This document shows, in pieces, positions 28,709 through 39,122 of a DNA stretch of 64,000 nucleotides. The stretch covers positions 18,258,082 to 18,322,081 of the forward strand of contig NC_067207.1 of the NCBI RefSeq assembly GCF_026262505.1, given 5' to 3'. The number at the start of each line of letters is the position of its first letter. Within the stretch, counting starts at the first letter, position 1. Under the pieces are notes generated by a model. The model was given only the letters and a program-made list of their open reading frames with translations. It was not told where the DNA came from and ran no database searches. The translations under genes were made by a program, and so were the position numbers. This DNA is from Trichomonas vaginalis G3 (lineage: Eukaryota > Parabasalia > Trichomonadida > Trichomonadidae).

Positions 28709-30475
28709 TTCTGGCAGAGATTTTACTAAATTTTATATGTATTTTACAGCCTTATCAATCTGAAACACTCAAATGAAAGTAATTCCACAAAAAATACGTT
28801 ATTTCGCAAGGAAAAAAATTCTCATGAACAACTTCAAGCGGATTTTTCTCAGGAATAAAAATCCAAACTTCTCTTAATTGTGGAGAGAAATTGAAGTTTT
28901 CTTCATGCATAGTAGTTTAGTACTTTGTATTTACATTAATGTCAGAAGCAGTGTTGACATATATGCAATTTAAAATCGATGTCATTTATACTTAATAAGA
29001 ATATATCCAATTGTTCTATTCTTTCAAAATATAAAGCTTTACGAAGGAAATTGTATAGCTTAAAATTTAATAATTTGCCCCGATACTTTGAACGATGAAA
29101 ATCGTAAGCCACTCCACTAAAATTAATCCCCAATTGTTGTATATATTGATGTCTTACTCTCATAAAAATCTGCAAGACCGTTTTCGAGAAAAAGTCATTT
29201 TACATACATTCGTTACTTGGTTAGGCGATTGATCTAACCTCAACCATAAAAATAATGCAAAATTCTGAAAGTCTAGATATAATTAATAGACTCTAAATAT
29301 TACTGCTGCGCTTAAAACAAGATTTAACAAAATTGTCGATATTCACTCAACAAATTGAAATTTCATCAATAAAGCAAAAAACAAAATGAGATACAAACGG
29401 GAACATGACGAATTTATCTACTAAAAACTATTATACAACAAAAATTCACGATTAATCCTGCGAATTGCAACAAATAACTTGAAGATGTAGTTTTATGTCG
29501 CCTACAAAAGCAAACTACATAAACTTTTTGAAGTAGAACCTTTTAAATGCACTCAAATAAAAATCTATACTAATACCTTTTCTCTTTTTTAAAATAAATA
29601 TATTCTCATTCATTTTTTAAAACAGATTATTATATGAATATCATGAAATATGTCAATAAAAATAAATTATAATAATAATCCAAAATATTCATATCATATA
29701 AGGGAAAAATGACAAATCTTGGAACAAGAATCAAAAATAAATAATGTTTATTAATCCAAAATTTTTTCATTTTGCAAATTTTCTTGGAAAATTTGTATTT
29801 CTTCTCATGATTTTCAAAATTTCGAATTTTTTTTGGAATTTTAAATGAAGCATTGAGAAACCTAATATATATGGTTGTTGTCTCATATGTGAAAATGTTC
29901 GTTTTATTTCACAGTTTGGAATCTTCTCATGTTTTATGATGAAATCGAGTTTCAATCACAGGTTTAGATAGCATATTTAAGGACAGATTACATGAATTTA
30001 TATTTTCATCATTATAGTATATTGAAATAGGAGATGCTCAATATTACAATGTCTTTATTAGGATTCCAAATGTCCTTCAAATTTCCTGAAACTACAATTT
30101 CTGTAGTTACTAGCCACATATTGGAAGCAATACACAAATGTCTCGTAGATAGTATATCATTTTATTTCGTAAAATGAGTATCTTATGAAAAATCCTCGAT
30201 TCTTTTTCAAAACATACAATAACGCAAGATCTATTCTGTAAAACCGATTAATAGTACAAATATGTTTATTTGCAGGTCAAAGAATCGAATGTTAATTTTA
30301 ATAATATTATCTCGAAATCGCTCTTGCAGTTTTCTTCCATTCTTCGTCTATTAGTCATCAAGTATCTACGTAGTCTAAATCCAACACCAAAATCAAGAAA
30401 GCATCGTTACGATTTTGTGGACCTACATCAAATGAAAAAGATTTTATTGATGAAATTTTCAGAGGAATTTTTTAG
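28709..30475. other. Gene-free spacer between divergent genes
   Basis: About 1.8 kb of AT-rich DNA with only short frames of unnatural composition. I see no convincing gene, repeat or structured element. Confidence 0.45.
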
Positions 30476-31543
30476 ATGGAAAATGTTATAGCACAAATTG
30501 AACACACACGCAAAGTGAATTCTAAAATGAGAACAAGTACAGACCTACTACACAGGGAGATACTTAAAATAAGAATTAATCAATGCACTCGGAAGAAAGA
30601 ATTAAATACTCGAAAACAAAAGATAAATGAATATAAGAAAACAACAGATAGCTACAGAAAAGCAGTTGTTCTATTAAAATTATCACATAAAGTAGAAAAA
30701 ATGTCTCAAATGCGAAATAAAATTCACGATCATCTTCACAAATATGAATTACAACTAAACAATATCGAAAATCACAATTATAACAGTGAAATCGATGAAA
30801 TACGTCAAAAGAAGACTGATTTACAACGAAAAAGAGATATGATCATCGCTAAACTCAAAGAGAAAGCAGATGCACTAGAAGAATTGAAGAAAATCGAGAT
30901 TGATACAGAAAAAATGCAAAATGAAGTTAATTTACTCAGTCAGAAGAAAGAATTTCTCGAAAATAAAATTTCATCAATGAAAAACGCCGAGGAAGAAAGT
31001 TACACACAAGAAGAAACAAGTGAAATATCACCATCAGAATGCTCATTTGAAGAAGATGCAATAGAAAACGATATTACAGACAGTTTGTTTTTGAAGTGTG
31101 ATGAGTTTGACAGGAGATCATCAGAATTGCACGAATATGAAAATATTATCACTGAATTTGAAAGCGATTGGGAAGAATTGAAAGCAGACGATATTTATTC
31201 ATATGAAGCTAAGATGCAGAAGTTGAATTGGCTCTTGGATCAGTCTAACAATGCCAATACACTTCTACTTCAAATAGATGATATAAATCAGAAAATTTTT
31301 GATTCAAATTTAAAGTTAGATGAACTCAAGGACCAGAGGAGTCATTTGCTGAAAATTAATTCAACAAAATACAATGATGTTGTTGAGAGAAAACTCAATG
31401 AGCTCAAAAATCTCACTGATCGAAGAATTGAACTGGAAAACATGCTTGGATGCGAAAACCATTCGAAAACACTTATTGATACCATTATAGAAGATGCACA
31501 ATCTGCCATAGACGAACCTATCACTTCAACAAAATTATTTTGA
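30476..31543 (+). CDS. Coiled-coil protein, unknown
   Basis: This encodes 355 residues. About 20-175 and 240-340 are charged coiled coils (Lys, Glu, Leu, Gln heptads), split by an acidic Ser/Glu-rich hinge at about 178-205 (EEESYTQEETSEISPSECSF). No motif of a known family is recognised. A stop codon lies immediately before the ATG in the same frame, so this start is firm. The 73-residue frame overlapping its 5' end is probably incidental. It converges on the Pro/Gln-rich gene at 31847. Confidence 0.7.
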   Translation: MENVIAQIEHTRKVNSKMRTSTDLLHREILKIRINQCTRKKELNTRKQKINEYKKTTDSYRKAVVLLKLSHKVEKMSQMRNKIHDHLHKYELQLNNIENHNYNSEIDEIRQKKTDLQRKRDMIIAKLKEKADALEELKKIEIDTEKMQNEVNLLSQKKEFLENKISSMKNAEEESYTQEETSEISPSECSFEEDAIENDITDSLFLKCDEFDRRSSELHEYENIITEFESDWEELKADDIYSYEAKMQKLNWLLDQSNNANTLLLQIDDINQKIFDSNLKLDELKDQRSHLLKINSTKYNDVVERKLNELKNLTDRRIELENMLGCENHSKTLIDTIIEDAQSAIDEPITSTKLF

Positions 31544-31846
31544 TTTCTGTTGTCCAAAAATAGGGGTTCGAAGAATTCTCCCAAATATTTAGGGTACAAA
31601 ATTTCTTGTTATTCATATATCCTTTTATTTATTTAATGTTGTTTGTAAAATTATTTTTTAGAAATCGATCGTTTTTTCTCACAGTGAAAAAAGAATTAAT
31701 AAAAAGGGAAGGAATTTCTAACATCAATATATAATATTTAACAGATAGTAAAATTTATTATATCCATAGTGAATCGAAATGGTAAAAATACATTATCCTA
31801 TTACCCAAATAGTAGCTATTTGAGCCGATTATGAGTAATGATATGG
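31544..31846. other. Convergent intergenic spacer
   Basis: About 300 AT-rich bases between two convergent genes. No feature is seen. Confidence 0.4.
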
Positions 31847-32485
31847 TTACGCGTATCTATCGGTACAAATATGAGAAAACGTTATACCAGGAATATTTCC
31901 ACGACTGATAATATTAAAGCAACCTGGAGGAATTGATGAATGTATTTGAGGTTGATTTGGAGCTTTGGCTAACGAGGTTGTGTCAATCGTACTTGGAGCC
32001 TGAACTATCTGTTGTTTTGGTTGTACAATTTGCTGAGGTGCTGGTTGAGGTGCAACAAATTGTTTTGGCGCATATTGTGGCTGTGGTTGCTTCACAGGAG
32101 TTGAAACCTGAGAAGAAATCGCGGGCTGAGGCGGTGGAGCCGGAAGATCAACCTTTTTCTTTGGCTGTTGAGCATAAGCAACTTGCTGTTGAGGGTATCT
32201 TTGAACGGGCTGTTGTGGTTGCTGAGTTGCCATTTTCATTTGCTGCAAGTAGGCTGGATCTGGTATGTAATTCATTTGAGCTGGTTGTTGAACCTGGGGG
32301 TATTGAACCATTTGATATTGTGGAACGTTCTGCTGCATATGAATATACTGTTGGTTCGAAGGATAGTAATAAGACTGTTGTTGAGGATATTGACTTGCTT
32401 GCTGATACATCCTCTGCTGATGCATCGCATGTGGGATAGGTTGCGCCTGTGGCTGACGAGGATAATTTCCGATGGGATATGACAT
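31847..32485 (-). CDS. Pro/Gln/Tyr-rich low-complexity protein
   Basis: This encodes 212 residues, dominated by Gln, Pro, Tyr and Ala (for example RYPQQQVAYAQQPKKK). No globular domain is seen until the last 25 residues, which look slightly more structured (CFNIISRGNIPGITFSHICT). Such sequences occur in RNA-granule, coat and transcription proteins; the function cannot be told from the sequence. The G+C content is higher than in the flanks, and long frames on the other strand are shadows of the repetitive codons. Confidence 0.7.
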   Translation of the reverse strand: MSYPIGNYPRQPQAQPIPHAMHQQRMYQQASQYPQQQSYYYPSNQQYIHMQQNVPQYQMVQYPQVQQPAQMNYIPDPAYLQQMKMATQQPQQPVQRYPQQQVAYAQQPKKKVDLPAPPPQPAISSQVSTPVKQPQPQYAPKQFVAPQPAPQQIVQPKQQIVQAPSTIDTTSLAKAPNQPQIHSSIPPGCFNIISRGNIPGITFSHICTDRYA

Positions 32486-32822
32486 CTTAATTATATTTGA
32501 AATGTAAAATAGTCATCAGAATTATTTCACTGGAACTTAAGAAATTTTGTGAAAGTTTACAATATAATCTGAATCATTCAATATATAATGAAATATTGAG
32601 ACTTGCCTTAAATTTTGAATGACAATTCAAATTTTGCTTAGCAAAAATTAGTAAACATATCAATTTTTGTGATACATTCAATTGCATATGACCTTTTGTA
32701 ATACATACAATGATAATAGTATTTGAATTTTCAATTTTTGGTTTGATAACTACTCAATCTCAGCTTTTCACTGTTTGTTAATAAAATCAAATCGAAACAA
32801 TATTATCATTACATTTATATTA
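32486..32822. other. Divergent promoter spacer
   Basis: About 340 bases between the Pro/Gln-rich gene and a small membrane protein. On the plus strand, TCATTA at 32806-32811 is an initiator-like motif whose A is 15 bases before the ATG at 32823. Confidence 0.4.
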
Positions 32823-33029
32823 ATGGAACAAAATGATCGATTTATTGGTTTTACAATTTTACTAAGAATGAATTATCGTTTTTATTTCTGTTACTGGTTA
32901 ACATCGATGTCGTTGATCCTAATATGCATAAATCTTAAAAATATTTATATTGTAAACATTGAGATAATTTTTGCGGTGGTCGTACTGAGTATTGAATTGA
33001 TATTTCGTTATTTATCCTATAAGAAATAA
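32823..33029 (+). CDS. Tiny two-helix membrane protein
   Basis: This encodes 68 residues from an ATG that has an initiator-like TCATTA 15 bases upstream. Two hydrophobic stretches (around 18-33 and 41-58) are probable transmembrane helices, followed by a basic tail (FRYLSYKK). No family is recognised. The composition resembles the 82-residue membrane protein at 37577-37825, but I cannot show homology. Confidence 0.4.
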   Translation: MEQNDRFIGFTILLRMNYRFYFCYWLTSMSLILICINLKNIYIVNIEIIFAVVVLSIELIFRYLSYKK

Positions 33030-34330
33030 TATCATAAATTAAATTCTCAAGTATTTTCATATTGAAAATTAACCAAAATTGGAGCTTTCATTAATACAGG
33101 TGATATATTTTATTTATACATGTATGGTAGAATATACTCCTATCGATTAATCGATTAAGGATTTTTTTTTCGAATCAATTCTCAAATATAAATGTCATAA
33201 AATCATATCAATATAAGAAATTTAAATATAGTTGTTTGGACAACATAACTTTCATTATTCAAATAATTGAATTCCTAACGATAAAAACCTTAAAGAAAAA
33301 TCACTTTTTGTTAAATTCTTTATCAACTTTTTCTTTCTTTTCAATTTTCAATCAATGATTTTCGTTTCAACCAAATGAATTTCATTTACAACAATATCAA
33401 TAAAGTTCATTAATACATCTCTTATTTTCATTAACTCCTTTCTTCAAATCTTATTTATTGTCATTTTGTTGCTTAATTATCAGCAATCACCTTTTTAGAC
33501 TTAAAACTCTCTAAATTCCTATGTATTAGATTAATTTACTGCGAAAAATTAATAATCTGAAATTGAGCGGATAAAATCATTATTGCATCGTTTCCAGAAT
33601 GGATAACAGTTACCCATCAATCTTCTGGAACAGTTATCCATTCAATCCACTTATTATCTCTCAAAAAAATAATCTTCTCAAATTGATATTCCATAATTTG
33701 TATGAATGCTTTATCAAAATTGCGCTCTCATCAAATTTCTGTTGCTTGTGATTGAATCAGAAATATGATTACCTGTAATATAGAATATTACTATCCACCA
33801 AAATTTGCTTCAATTAAGCCATTTGTAGTTCTATTGAATTTCGATCTATATTCCTATTGAGGTGTTTATAATTGTTGTGTTTCCACAATATATGCTTCTT
33901 TAAGGATGTGCTTATACACAATACAGTAAGCCATAATATTGTAAACTAGAAAAAGATTATCATATTATAATATTTACAATACATTTAAAATATAAGGATT
34001 TGAATTACTGTATACTTAAGCTAATATATGTGAGGTTCTGTCAATTAATCACTCCAAAATGAAATATTCTGATTCAAATGCGATTAGAAAGATAATATAA
34101 CCTGTGGAAGAAGTAGCTAGTAGCTATATTATAGGCAAAGTTTAGAGTCAGAATAAGTAAATTTGATTGTATGAGAGATTATTTTTCATTTTCTTTGTTT
34201 GGTTCCTAATTATATGAAAATTTTTGTTCTACTGTGGTATGTAACCTACAAATATATCAAATATTCAATGAGAAATATCTTCTTGTTGATTATTTTTTTT
34301 CAAAGAAGAAATTGAGCATTATTCAAGTAG
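33030..34330. other. Gene-free spacer upstream of the Sel1 gene
   Basis: About 1.3 kb of AT-rich sequence. It holds an 11-base inverted pair (GAATGGATAAC at 33597 and its complement at 33633) and a lone TTAAGGATGTGCTTA at 33900-33914 that resembles the end of the TTAA foldback at 22743. No gene is seen. Confidence 0.4.
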
Positions 34331-36067
34331 ATGTCTGAATCCGATAAAACCTTACAAGATTGCGAAAATCAAGGTGTAGAAGCTATAAATACTGAAGAAA
34401 TGAAAAAGGCTCGAGAAAATTATAAAAAAGCAAGATCGTTATTGAAAGAAAATACAACAGAGAAGATTCTAGAAGCCAAGAAATTTTTAGAAAGTGCTGC
34501 AAATGCTAGATACACTCATGCAGAATATTTATTTGGAAAATATTTAGTAAGTGGAATTAAATTCGAACAAGATGTTAGCAAAGGGATTGAATATTTACAA
34601 TCTGCAGCTAGCAAAGACCATAATAATGCCATTCTTCTACTAGCTCATCTTTATGAATTTGGGGATATCGTGACAATAAATGATGCAATGGCAGTTAAAT
34701 ACTATACACGAGCATCCGAGCTTAATATACAATCAGCAAATAATGTTCTGGGCTCTTTTTATGAAAAAGGAATACATGGATTACCAAAAGATACAGAGCA
34801 AGCAATTCATTATTATAAGCTTGCTGCTGATAATGGATACACATTAGCAATGTTTAATTTATCAATGATTCTTGCTTCTAAAGGAGATCAAACTTATTTA
34901 GATTATTTATACAAAGCGGCGGAAGCTGGTTTACCACAGGCTCAATTCAATGTTGCAATCAGAAGAGATATTGATAAAGATACGAAAATCCGTTACTTAA
35001 AATCTGCTGCAGATTCCGGTCTTTCAAGAGCTTGTTATTATTATGCAATGTATACAAACGATCAAGATGAGAAGAATAAATATATGCAACTTGCAGCCGA
35101 AAAAGGATATCTCAAGGCCTTGCCAGAAACTGCTGAAATCATGAAAGAGAAAAATCCTCAAAAACTTAGAGTTTTATTACAAAACGTTAATTCTAGTGAA
35201 GAAGACTATCCTGTAGATAAGTCAAAATCTCAATTAGTATTAAGCCAATTGATTAAAGAAGCAGAAGGCAAAAATTACCCTGAAAGTCTTTATCTTCGAG
35301 GAATTGGAAATGAAGATATAAAAGATCTTGAAGCCGCAGCAGAAACAGGTCATAGAGATGCTAAAATATTAGTTTCTGTAATGAAACAAGATATAGAATC
35401 AATAAAAGAAAATGCAAAAGATGAAGAAGATCCAGCAGCTGTCAATAATTTAGCAAAACTTTATGAAGTTGGAGAAGGAGTTGAAAAAGATGAAGAAAAA
35501 GCAATAGAATTATACAAAAAAGCTTCACAAAAAGGTTCTGAAGTTGCCACATTTAATCTTATAAGACTATTAACAAGTAAAGGTAATATTCATGAAGCAA
35601 TTAAAGTAGCTAGAAAAGAATATAGAACAACAAATAATTCAAAATCAGCTTTTGAACTTGCAAAAGTTTTGATTGAAAATAATGAAACAGAAGAAGGAAT
35701 AGAATATCTTAAACAATCTGTAGCTAAAAATAATACTCATGCAATGTATTATTACGCTATTTTATTGGCAAAAGGAAATAATGTTGAAAAAGATATGAAT
35801 CAAGCTAGAGATTTATTTATCAAATGCGCAGATCTAGATACAACAAATGGAGCTTACGCATTTGCTGCAGCAAAATTTTCTCAATTTAACGCTAGACAAA
35901 AGTATCTTGAGACAGCTGTAAATTTAGGATATCCACCGGCAATGCTTCATACTGCTAAAATAAGTCACAAAAGCATTGCTAAGCCATTACTGGAAAAGAT
36001 TGTCGATAACAAAGATTTTCCTACTGTTGCTGAAGAAGCAAAGAAATTACTCGAATCAATGACGTAA
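34331..36067 (+). CDS. Sel1-like repeat (TPR-related) protein
   Basis: This encodes 578 residues. From about residue 55 to the end it is built of Sel1-like repeats of 35-40 residues with the pattern of small Ala/Gly positions (AANARYTHAEYLFGKYLVSG; AIELYKKASQKGSEVATFNL). Several repeats have the canonical 'G.GV.KD..KA..YY..AA..G...A' pattern (YEVGEGVEKDEEKAIELYKK). Such solenoids act as adaptor scaffolds, for example in ER-associated degradation or signalling. Which one applies here is unknown, because there is no membrane segment or catalytic domain. The N-terminal 40 residues are charged and helical. Confidence 0.88.
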   Translation: MSESDKTLQDCENQGVEAINTEEMKKARENYKKARSLLKENTTEKILEAKKFLESAANARYTHAEYLFGKYLVSGIKFEQDVSKGIEYLQSAASKDHNNAILLLAHLYEFGDIVTINDAMAVKYYTRASELNIQSANNVLGSFYEKGIHGLPKDTEQAIHYYKLAADNGYTLAMFNLSMILASKGDQTYLDYLYKAAEAGLPQAQFNVAIRRDIDKDTKIRYLKSAADSGLSRACYYYAMYTNDQDEKNKYMQLAAEKGYLKALPETAEIMKEKNPQKLRVLLQNVNSSEEDYPVDKSKSQLVLSQLIKEAEGKNYPESLYLRGIGNEDIKDLEAAAETGHRDAKILVSVMKQDIESIKENAKDEEDPAAVNNLAKLYEVGEGVEKDEEKAIELYKKASQKGSEVATFNLIRLLTSKGNIHEAIKVARKEYRTTNNSKSAFELAKVLIENNETEEGIEYLKQSVAKNNTHAMYYYAILLAKGNNVEKDMNQARDLFIKCADLDTTNGAYAFAAAKFSQFNARQKYLETAVNLGYPPAMLHTAKISHKSIAKPLLEKIVDNKDFPTVAEEAKKLLESMT

Positions 36068-36306
36068 TTTTTATTTTTGTTTTTAGTAAAAATATGTTTT
36101 AGAATAATTAGTGATTTCATAATCTATATTCATCTTAATTCTAGTGTACAACTAACCTCTAAATCATATTTTAAATAAACATATACACCGATAGAATTGA
36201 ATCCTTGAAGAATTATTTTCTGAAGTTTACATTTATAGGTACTTTTTTTTAGTTTCTGGTCGAAAAACAATTTTAACTTCATTACTTCAAAAAATCAAAA
36301 GCCAAT

Positions 36307-37332
36307 TTGAAATGCCGCAAGAAAGTTATAATACCAGAATTGTTACATCAAGAATGGAAAGAGTTTTTCCAAAGTTCATTACTTGGAACAAAATACTTTA
36401 TGAAAAACGAAAAACTTAGTTCAGGAGATCAGAATTATTACATAAGCTTTTGTAATTTTGGCTCATTAATCAGAGAAGGTGCCATTAACTTTAGAACTTC
36501 GAAAGATACAACGAAAACGCTTATTGAAACAACAAATTTTAATAATTGCACTAATGCTGAAGGATCAGGAGGAAGTGTATTTTTCTCCTCAGAAGGCGAG
36601 TGCGTCCAAAATCGAATTTGTAGTCTAAACTCAAGTACTGTTCGAGCTGGAATGTATTGTTATGCTGATGTTAGTGAAAATTCTGAGTCTAAGAATAAGA
36701 TTCTTGATTCTTCTATTTCTCAAAGCCGAAGTTTAAATGAAGATGTATTAGGAAATATTCTTTTACAAAATGGAGAAGTTGAAATAAACTCTATCAATAT
36801 TTCTTATACTGATATATCTGTGATTAGCTTATTTGACATAGGATACTATAATTTATCCAGAGCATCATATTCCACATTTAATAATAATTCTGATACATTT
36901 CGTTCAGGTGTATATACGTATTTTACCCATTCATCAGAAACCTTATTGATTAAGTCGTGTAATTATATACATAATAATTTAAGTGTAATAATAAGTTCTA
37001 TGGAAGCATATGTTAGTGTAGTTAATTGCAATTTTATTAATAACACAGGTAGAAGAAATTATTTTTGTCATAATTCTCCAGGTAATCTTACAATTGATGG
37101 CAGTTATATTGATGATAGTAATCCTAGTATAGAAGGAGAAGTTTATTTTACTAACAATACAACAAATACAATCAAAATAGAATTTACAAATTTAACATGC
37201 GAATTTGATATTCCTGAATCAAAGAACGAAGAGGAAAATGAAATCATATATTTCAACCGAAAGAAAAAAATTCTTAAAAAGCTTCATTATTTGTTCTTTC
37301 AATCTTTTTTTGCTATATATCGATTTAAGTAA
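36307..37332 (+). CDS. Right-handed beta-helix surface-type protein, short form
   Basis: This encodes 341 residues rich in Asn, Ser, Ile and Tyr. Repeating short strands with Asn ladders (CNFINNTG; SYIDDSN; CNYIHNN) and a GGSVFF motif resemble the parallel beta-helix, Pmp-like surface families expanded in trichomonads. Many N-glycosylation sequons fit an extracellular protein. However, neither a signal peptide nor a C-terminal membrane helix is clear; the tail is basic then hydrophobic (KKKILKKLHYLFF). This looks like a shortened family member, perhaps a gene fragment. The family assignment is an inference from repeat pattern and composition. Confidence 0.55.
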   Translation: MKCRKKVIIPELLHQEWKEFFQSSLLGTKYFMKNEKLSSGDQNYYISFCNFGSLIREGAINFRTSKDTTKTLIETTNFNNCTNAEGSGGSVFFSSEGECVQNRICSLNSSTVRAGMYCYADVSENSESKNKILDSSISQSRSLNEDVLGNILLQNGEVEINSINISYTDISVISLFDIGYYNLSRASYSTFNNNSDTFRSGVYTYFTHSSETLLIKSCNYIHNNLSVIISSMEAYVSVVNCNFINNTGRRNYFCHNSPGNLTIDGSYIDDSNPSIEGEVYFTNNTTNTIKIEFTNLTCEFDIPESKNEEENEIIYFNRKKKILKKLHYLFFQSFFAIYRFK

Positions 37333-37576
37333 AATACTAGAATAATCTGATGTTTAGAATGCCTTTTTCTCAATTCTAGTGCGAATGAAAAGCATCATTA
37401 TATCCTTCAATCTTAACTTAATCATTGCTGGGTGATAAGATGTTTAGTTAATACATAGCTGTATTATCAATATTTCTTATTTAAATTTAGTGATATCCCT
37501 TAACATTATAGTGCAATTTGGTCCAATAAAGTTAGCTAATATAACTCTAATAATTTTTCAACTTGTTGAGAGAATG

Positions 37577-37825
37577 TCAAAAAGCAGAATGCGTTTTCTC
37601 TATTTTGTGATAGCTCTCCATTAATAGGATGTATGTACTTCTAGCTCGAACAGTACTATAGCAATATGTAGCATATGAACCCATGTATATAATAAATATA
37701 TTAACACTGAGTAAAAACAAATCCAACTTCGCGATAAAAAGAAATCTAATGACCACTATAATAGATATAATTAAGAACTCAAATAAATTTAAAAATTCGT
37801 CATTAATATCATTTAAACTACTCAT
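37577..37825 (-). CDS. Small membrane protein, unknown
   Basis: This encodes 82 residues starting at an ATG. An acidic N-terminus (MSSLNDINDEF) is followed by two hydrophobic segments (about 14-31 and 35-48) likely to span the membrane, then a polar Tyr/Ser-rich tail. No family is recognised. No TCA-type initiator is visible. It may be a real small gene lying between the beta-helix and oxysterol-binding genes, or a chance frame. Confidence 0.35.
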   Translation of the reverse strand: MSSLNDINDEFLNLFEFLIISIIVVIRFLFIAKLDLFLLSVNIFIIYMGSYATYCYSTVRARSTYILLMESYHKIEKTHSAF

Positions 37826-37922
37826 TTTAATTCAAACTTAACTATTTATACATATTAATGCAGTTTTAATGGTAAAAAGATGACAATTTTTTTAATGATA
37901 AGAAAGAATTCATAATAAAGCT

Positions 37923-39107
37923 TTATTTAGATGGTTTGACACAAATTCTCAACTTCTCCTCACGACGTTGAGCTATTTCGATTGACTCCTTGACCTTATC
38001 AGCTACTTCAAGAGGCTGCTTGTCAATTAAGTAAGCGCGATCGATTCTGAATCTGCTATCTGATGGGAGGATCTCTTCCTCATCGATATCCTGGATTGGT
38101 CTTTGTACGATATCCTTCTCAATATCGTAAATAACTTCATCATCGAAGAAAACCTTTCTGCAATAGTCGCCTTTGACGATGTGTGTGTACTGGTCCTTCT
38201 TCTTTGTATCCAGTGGACGAATACCACCGTAGATATGTGTATAAGCGAAATCATTGATTCCTAATTTCTTATCTTTCTTTGGAGCTAAGTGGATGCAAAG
38301 TTCGAGGTTCTTTGCAACATTCTGGATCTTTACCTTTCCTGCTACACGAACAATTCTGTCTCCGTGTAAAAGACCACGGACATGAGCATCTGGGAATTCC
38401 CACTCGTATTTATCGCCATCTGGGAACTCAATATAGAAGAGACCCTTTTGGTGAATGGTAATTTGGATCATACCATTGTCAATTGTGAAATTGCATTGGG
38501 CAATGCACTTCCAAGCGTTATCCTTTCCGAAAATCTCAAATCTTGAGACTGGTGGGTGGTGGCAAACTTGTTCACCATAGACAACTGTTCCATTTGGCCA
38601 GTGGGCAACATATGTCTCACCAATAACTGGGTTCCATGGCTTTTTGGCTTGGTTGTATAAGTGGAAGCTAGCAATAATACCAGCGGCGATATACTTGAAA
38701 CGATCCTCTGGAGTTGTAGCGGCAGCAGCCAAATCAGCGTACTTCATTGCCAAGAATGAGAATAAGTCGGTCATTCTCTCAAGAAGTGAACGTGGCTCGG
38801 AGTAAGCAACAGGGAAACTGAAGTGCTGAAGATCTAAAGAGAAAATCTTCTTTGTAAACTTTTTGACCATCTTCCAGTTGACCTCTCTTTCGAATGCTTG
38901 CTCTTCTGGGGTCATTGGCTTGACACCATCTTCACACCAGTGATTGAGAGCTTTGTCACGCTCGCCAGCGTAATCTGTATTGTCGTAAGCGATCTTGTGA
39001 TTTGCAATTCCAGTGTAGCATGTGTTGTAGATCTTCTTTGAGTCAAAGGTATTAAGAGGCTCTACGTTAGCAGCAATAGGTGGCTCACCACGTTTTACAA
39101 GACTCAT
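37923..39107 (-). CDS. Oxysterol-binding protein homologue (ORD only)
   Basis: This encodes 394 residues. The signature EQVCHHPP (about 178-185; the family usually has EQVSHHPP) is preceded by KKPWNPVIGETYVAHW and followed by the rest of the lipid-binding barrel. It is an OSBP-related domain protein without PH domain, FFAT motif or membrane helix, like short yeast Osh proteins. The family moves sterols or PI4P between membranes. The start at 39107 (MSLVKRGEPP) is preferred over an in-frame ATG 29 codons upstream because an initiator-like TCATTT lies 13 bases before it. G+C content and codon choice suggest a highly expressed gene. Confidence 0.93.
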   Translation of the reverse strand: MSLVKRGEPPIAANVEPLNTFDSKKIYNTCYTGIANHKIAYDNTDYAGERDKALNHWCEDGVKPMTPEEQAFEREVNWKMVKKFTKKIFSLDLQHFSFPVAYSEPRSLLERMTDLFSFLAMKYADLAAAATTPEDRFKYIAAGIIASFHLYNQAKKPWNPVIGETYVAHWPNGTVVYGEQVCHHPPVSRFEIFGKDNAWKCIAQCNFTIDNGMIQITIHQKGLFYIEFPDGDKYEWEFPDAHVRGLLHGDRIVRVAGKVKIQNVAKNLELCIHLAPKKDKKLGINDFAYTHIYGGIRPLDTKKKDQYTHIVKGDYCRKVFFDDEVIYDIEKDIVQRPIQDIDEEEILPSDSRFRIDRAYLIDKQPLEVADKVKESIEIAQRREEKLRICVKPSK

Positions 39108-39116
39108 GTTTAAATT

Positions 39117-39122
39117 AAATGA
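39117..39122 (-). promoter_or_regulatory. Initiator-like motif of the OSBP gene
   Basis: TCATTT on the minus strand, with its A 13 bases before the preferred ATG. It decides the start at 39107. Confidence 0.5.

Noticed and set aside
28942-29175. 77-residue minus-strand frame in the spacer
   Set aside because: No motif, no promoter-like signal and a composition typical of chance frames in AT-rich DNA.
30270-30491. 73-residue frame before the coiled-coil gene
   Set aside because: It overlaps the following gene by 16 bases, has no protein-like pattern, and its start is not supported by a promoter motif.
31933-32482. Long frames opposite the Pro/Gln-rich gene
   Set aside because: They arise from the repetitive CAA/CCA codons of the real gene; their own composition is not protein-like.
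33597-33643. Inverted GAATGGATAAC pair as a regulatory operator
   Set aside because: The arms are only 11 bases, lie 0.7 kb from the nearest gene, and are of a kind expected by chance in long AT-rich spacers.
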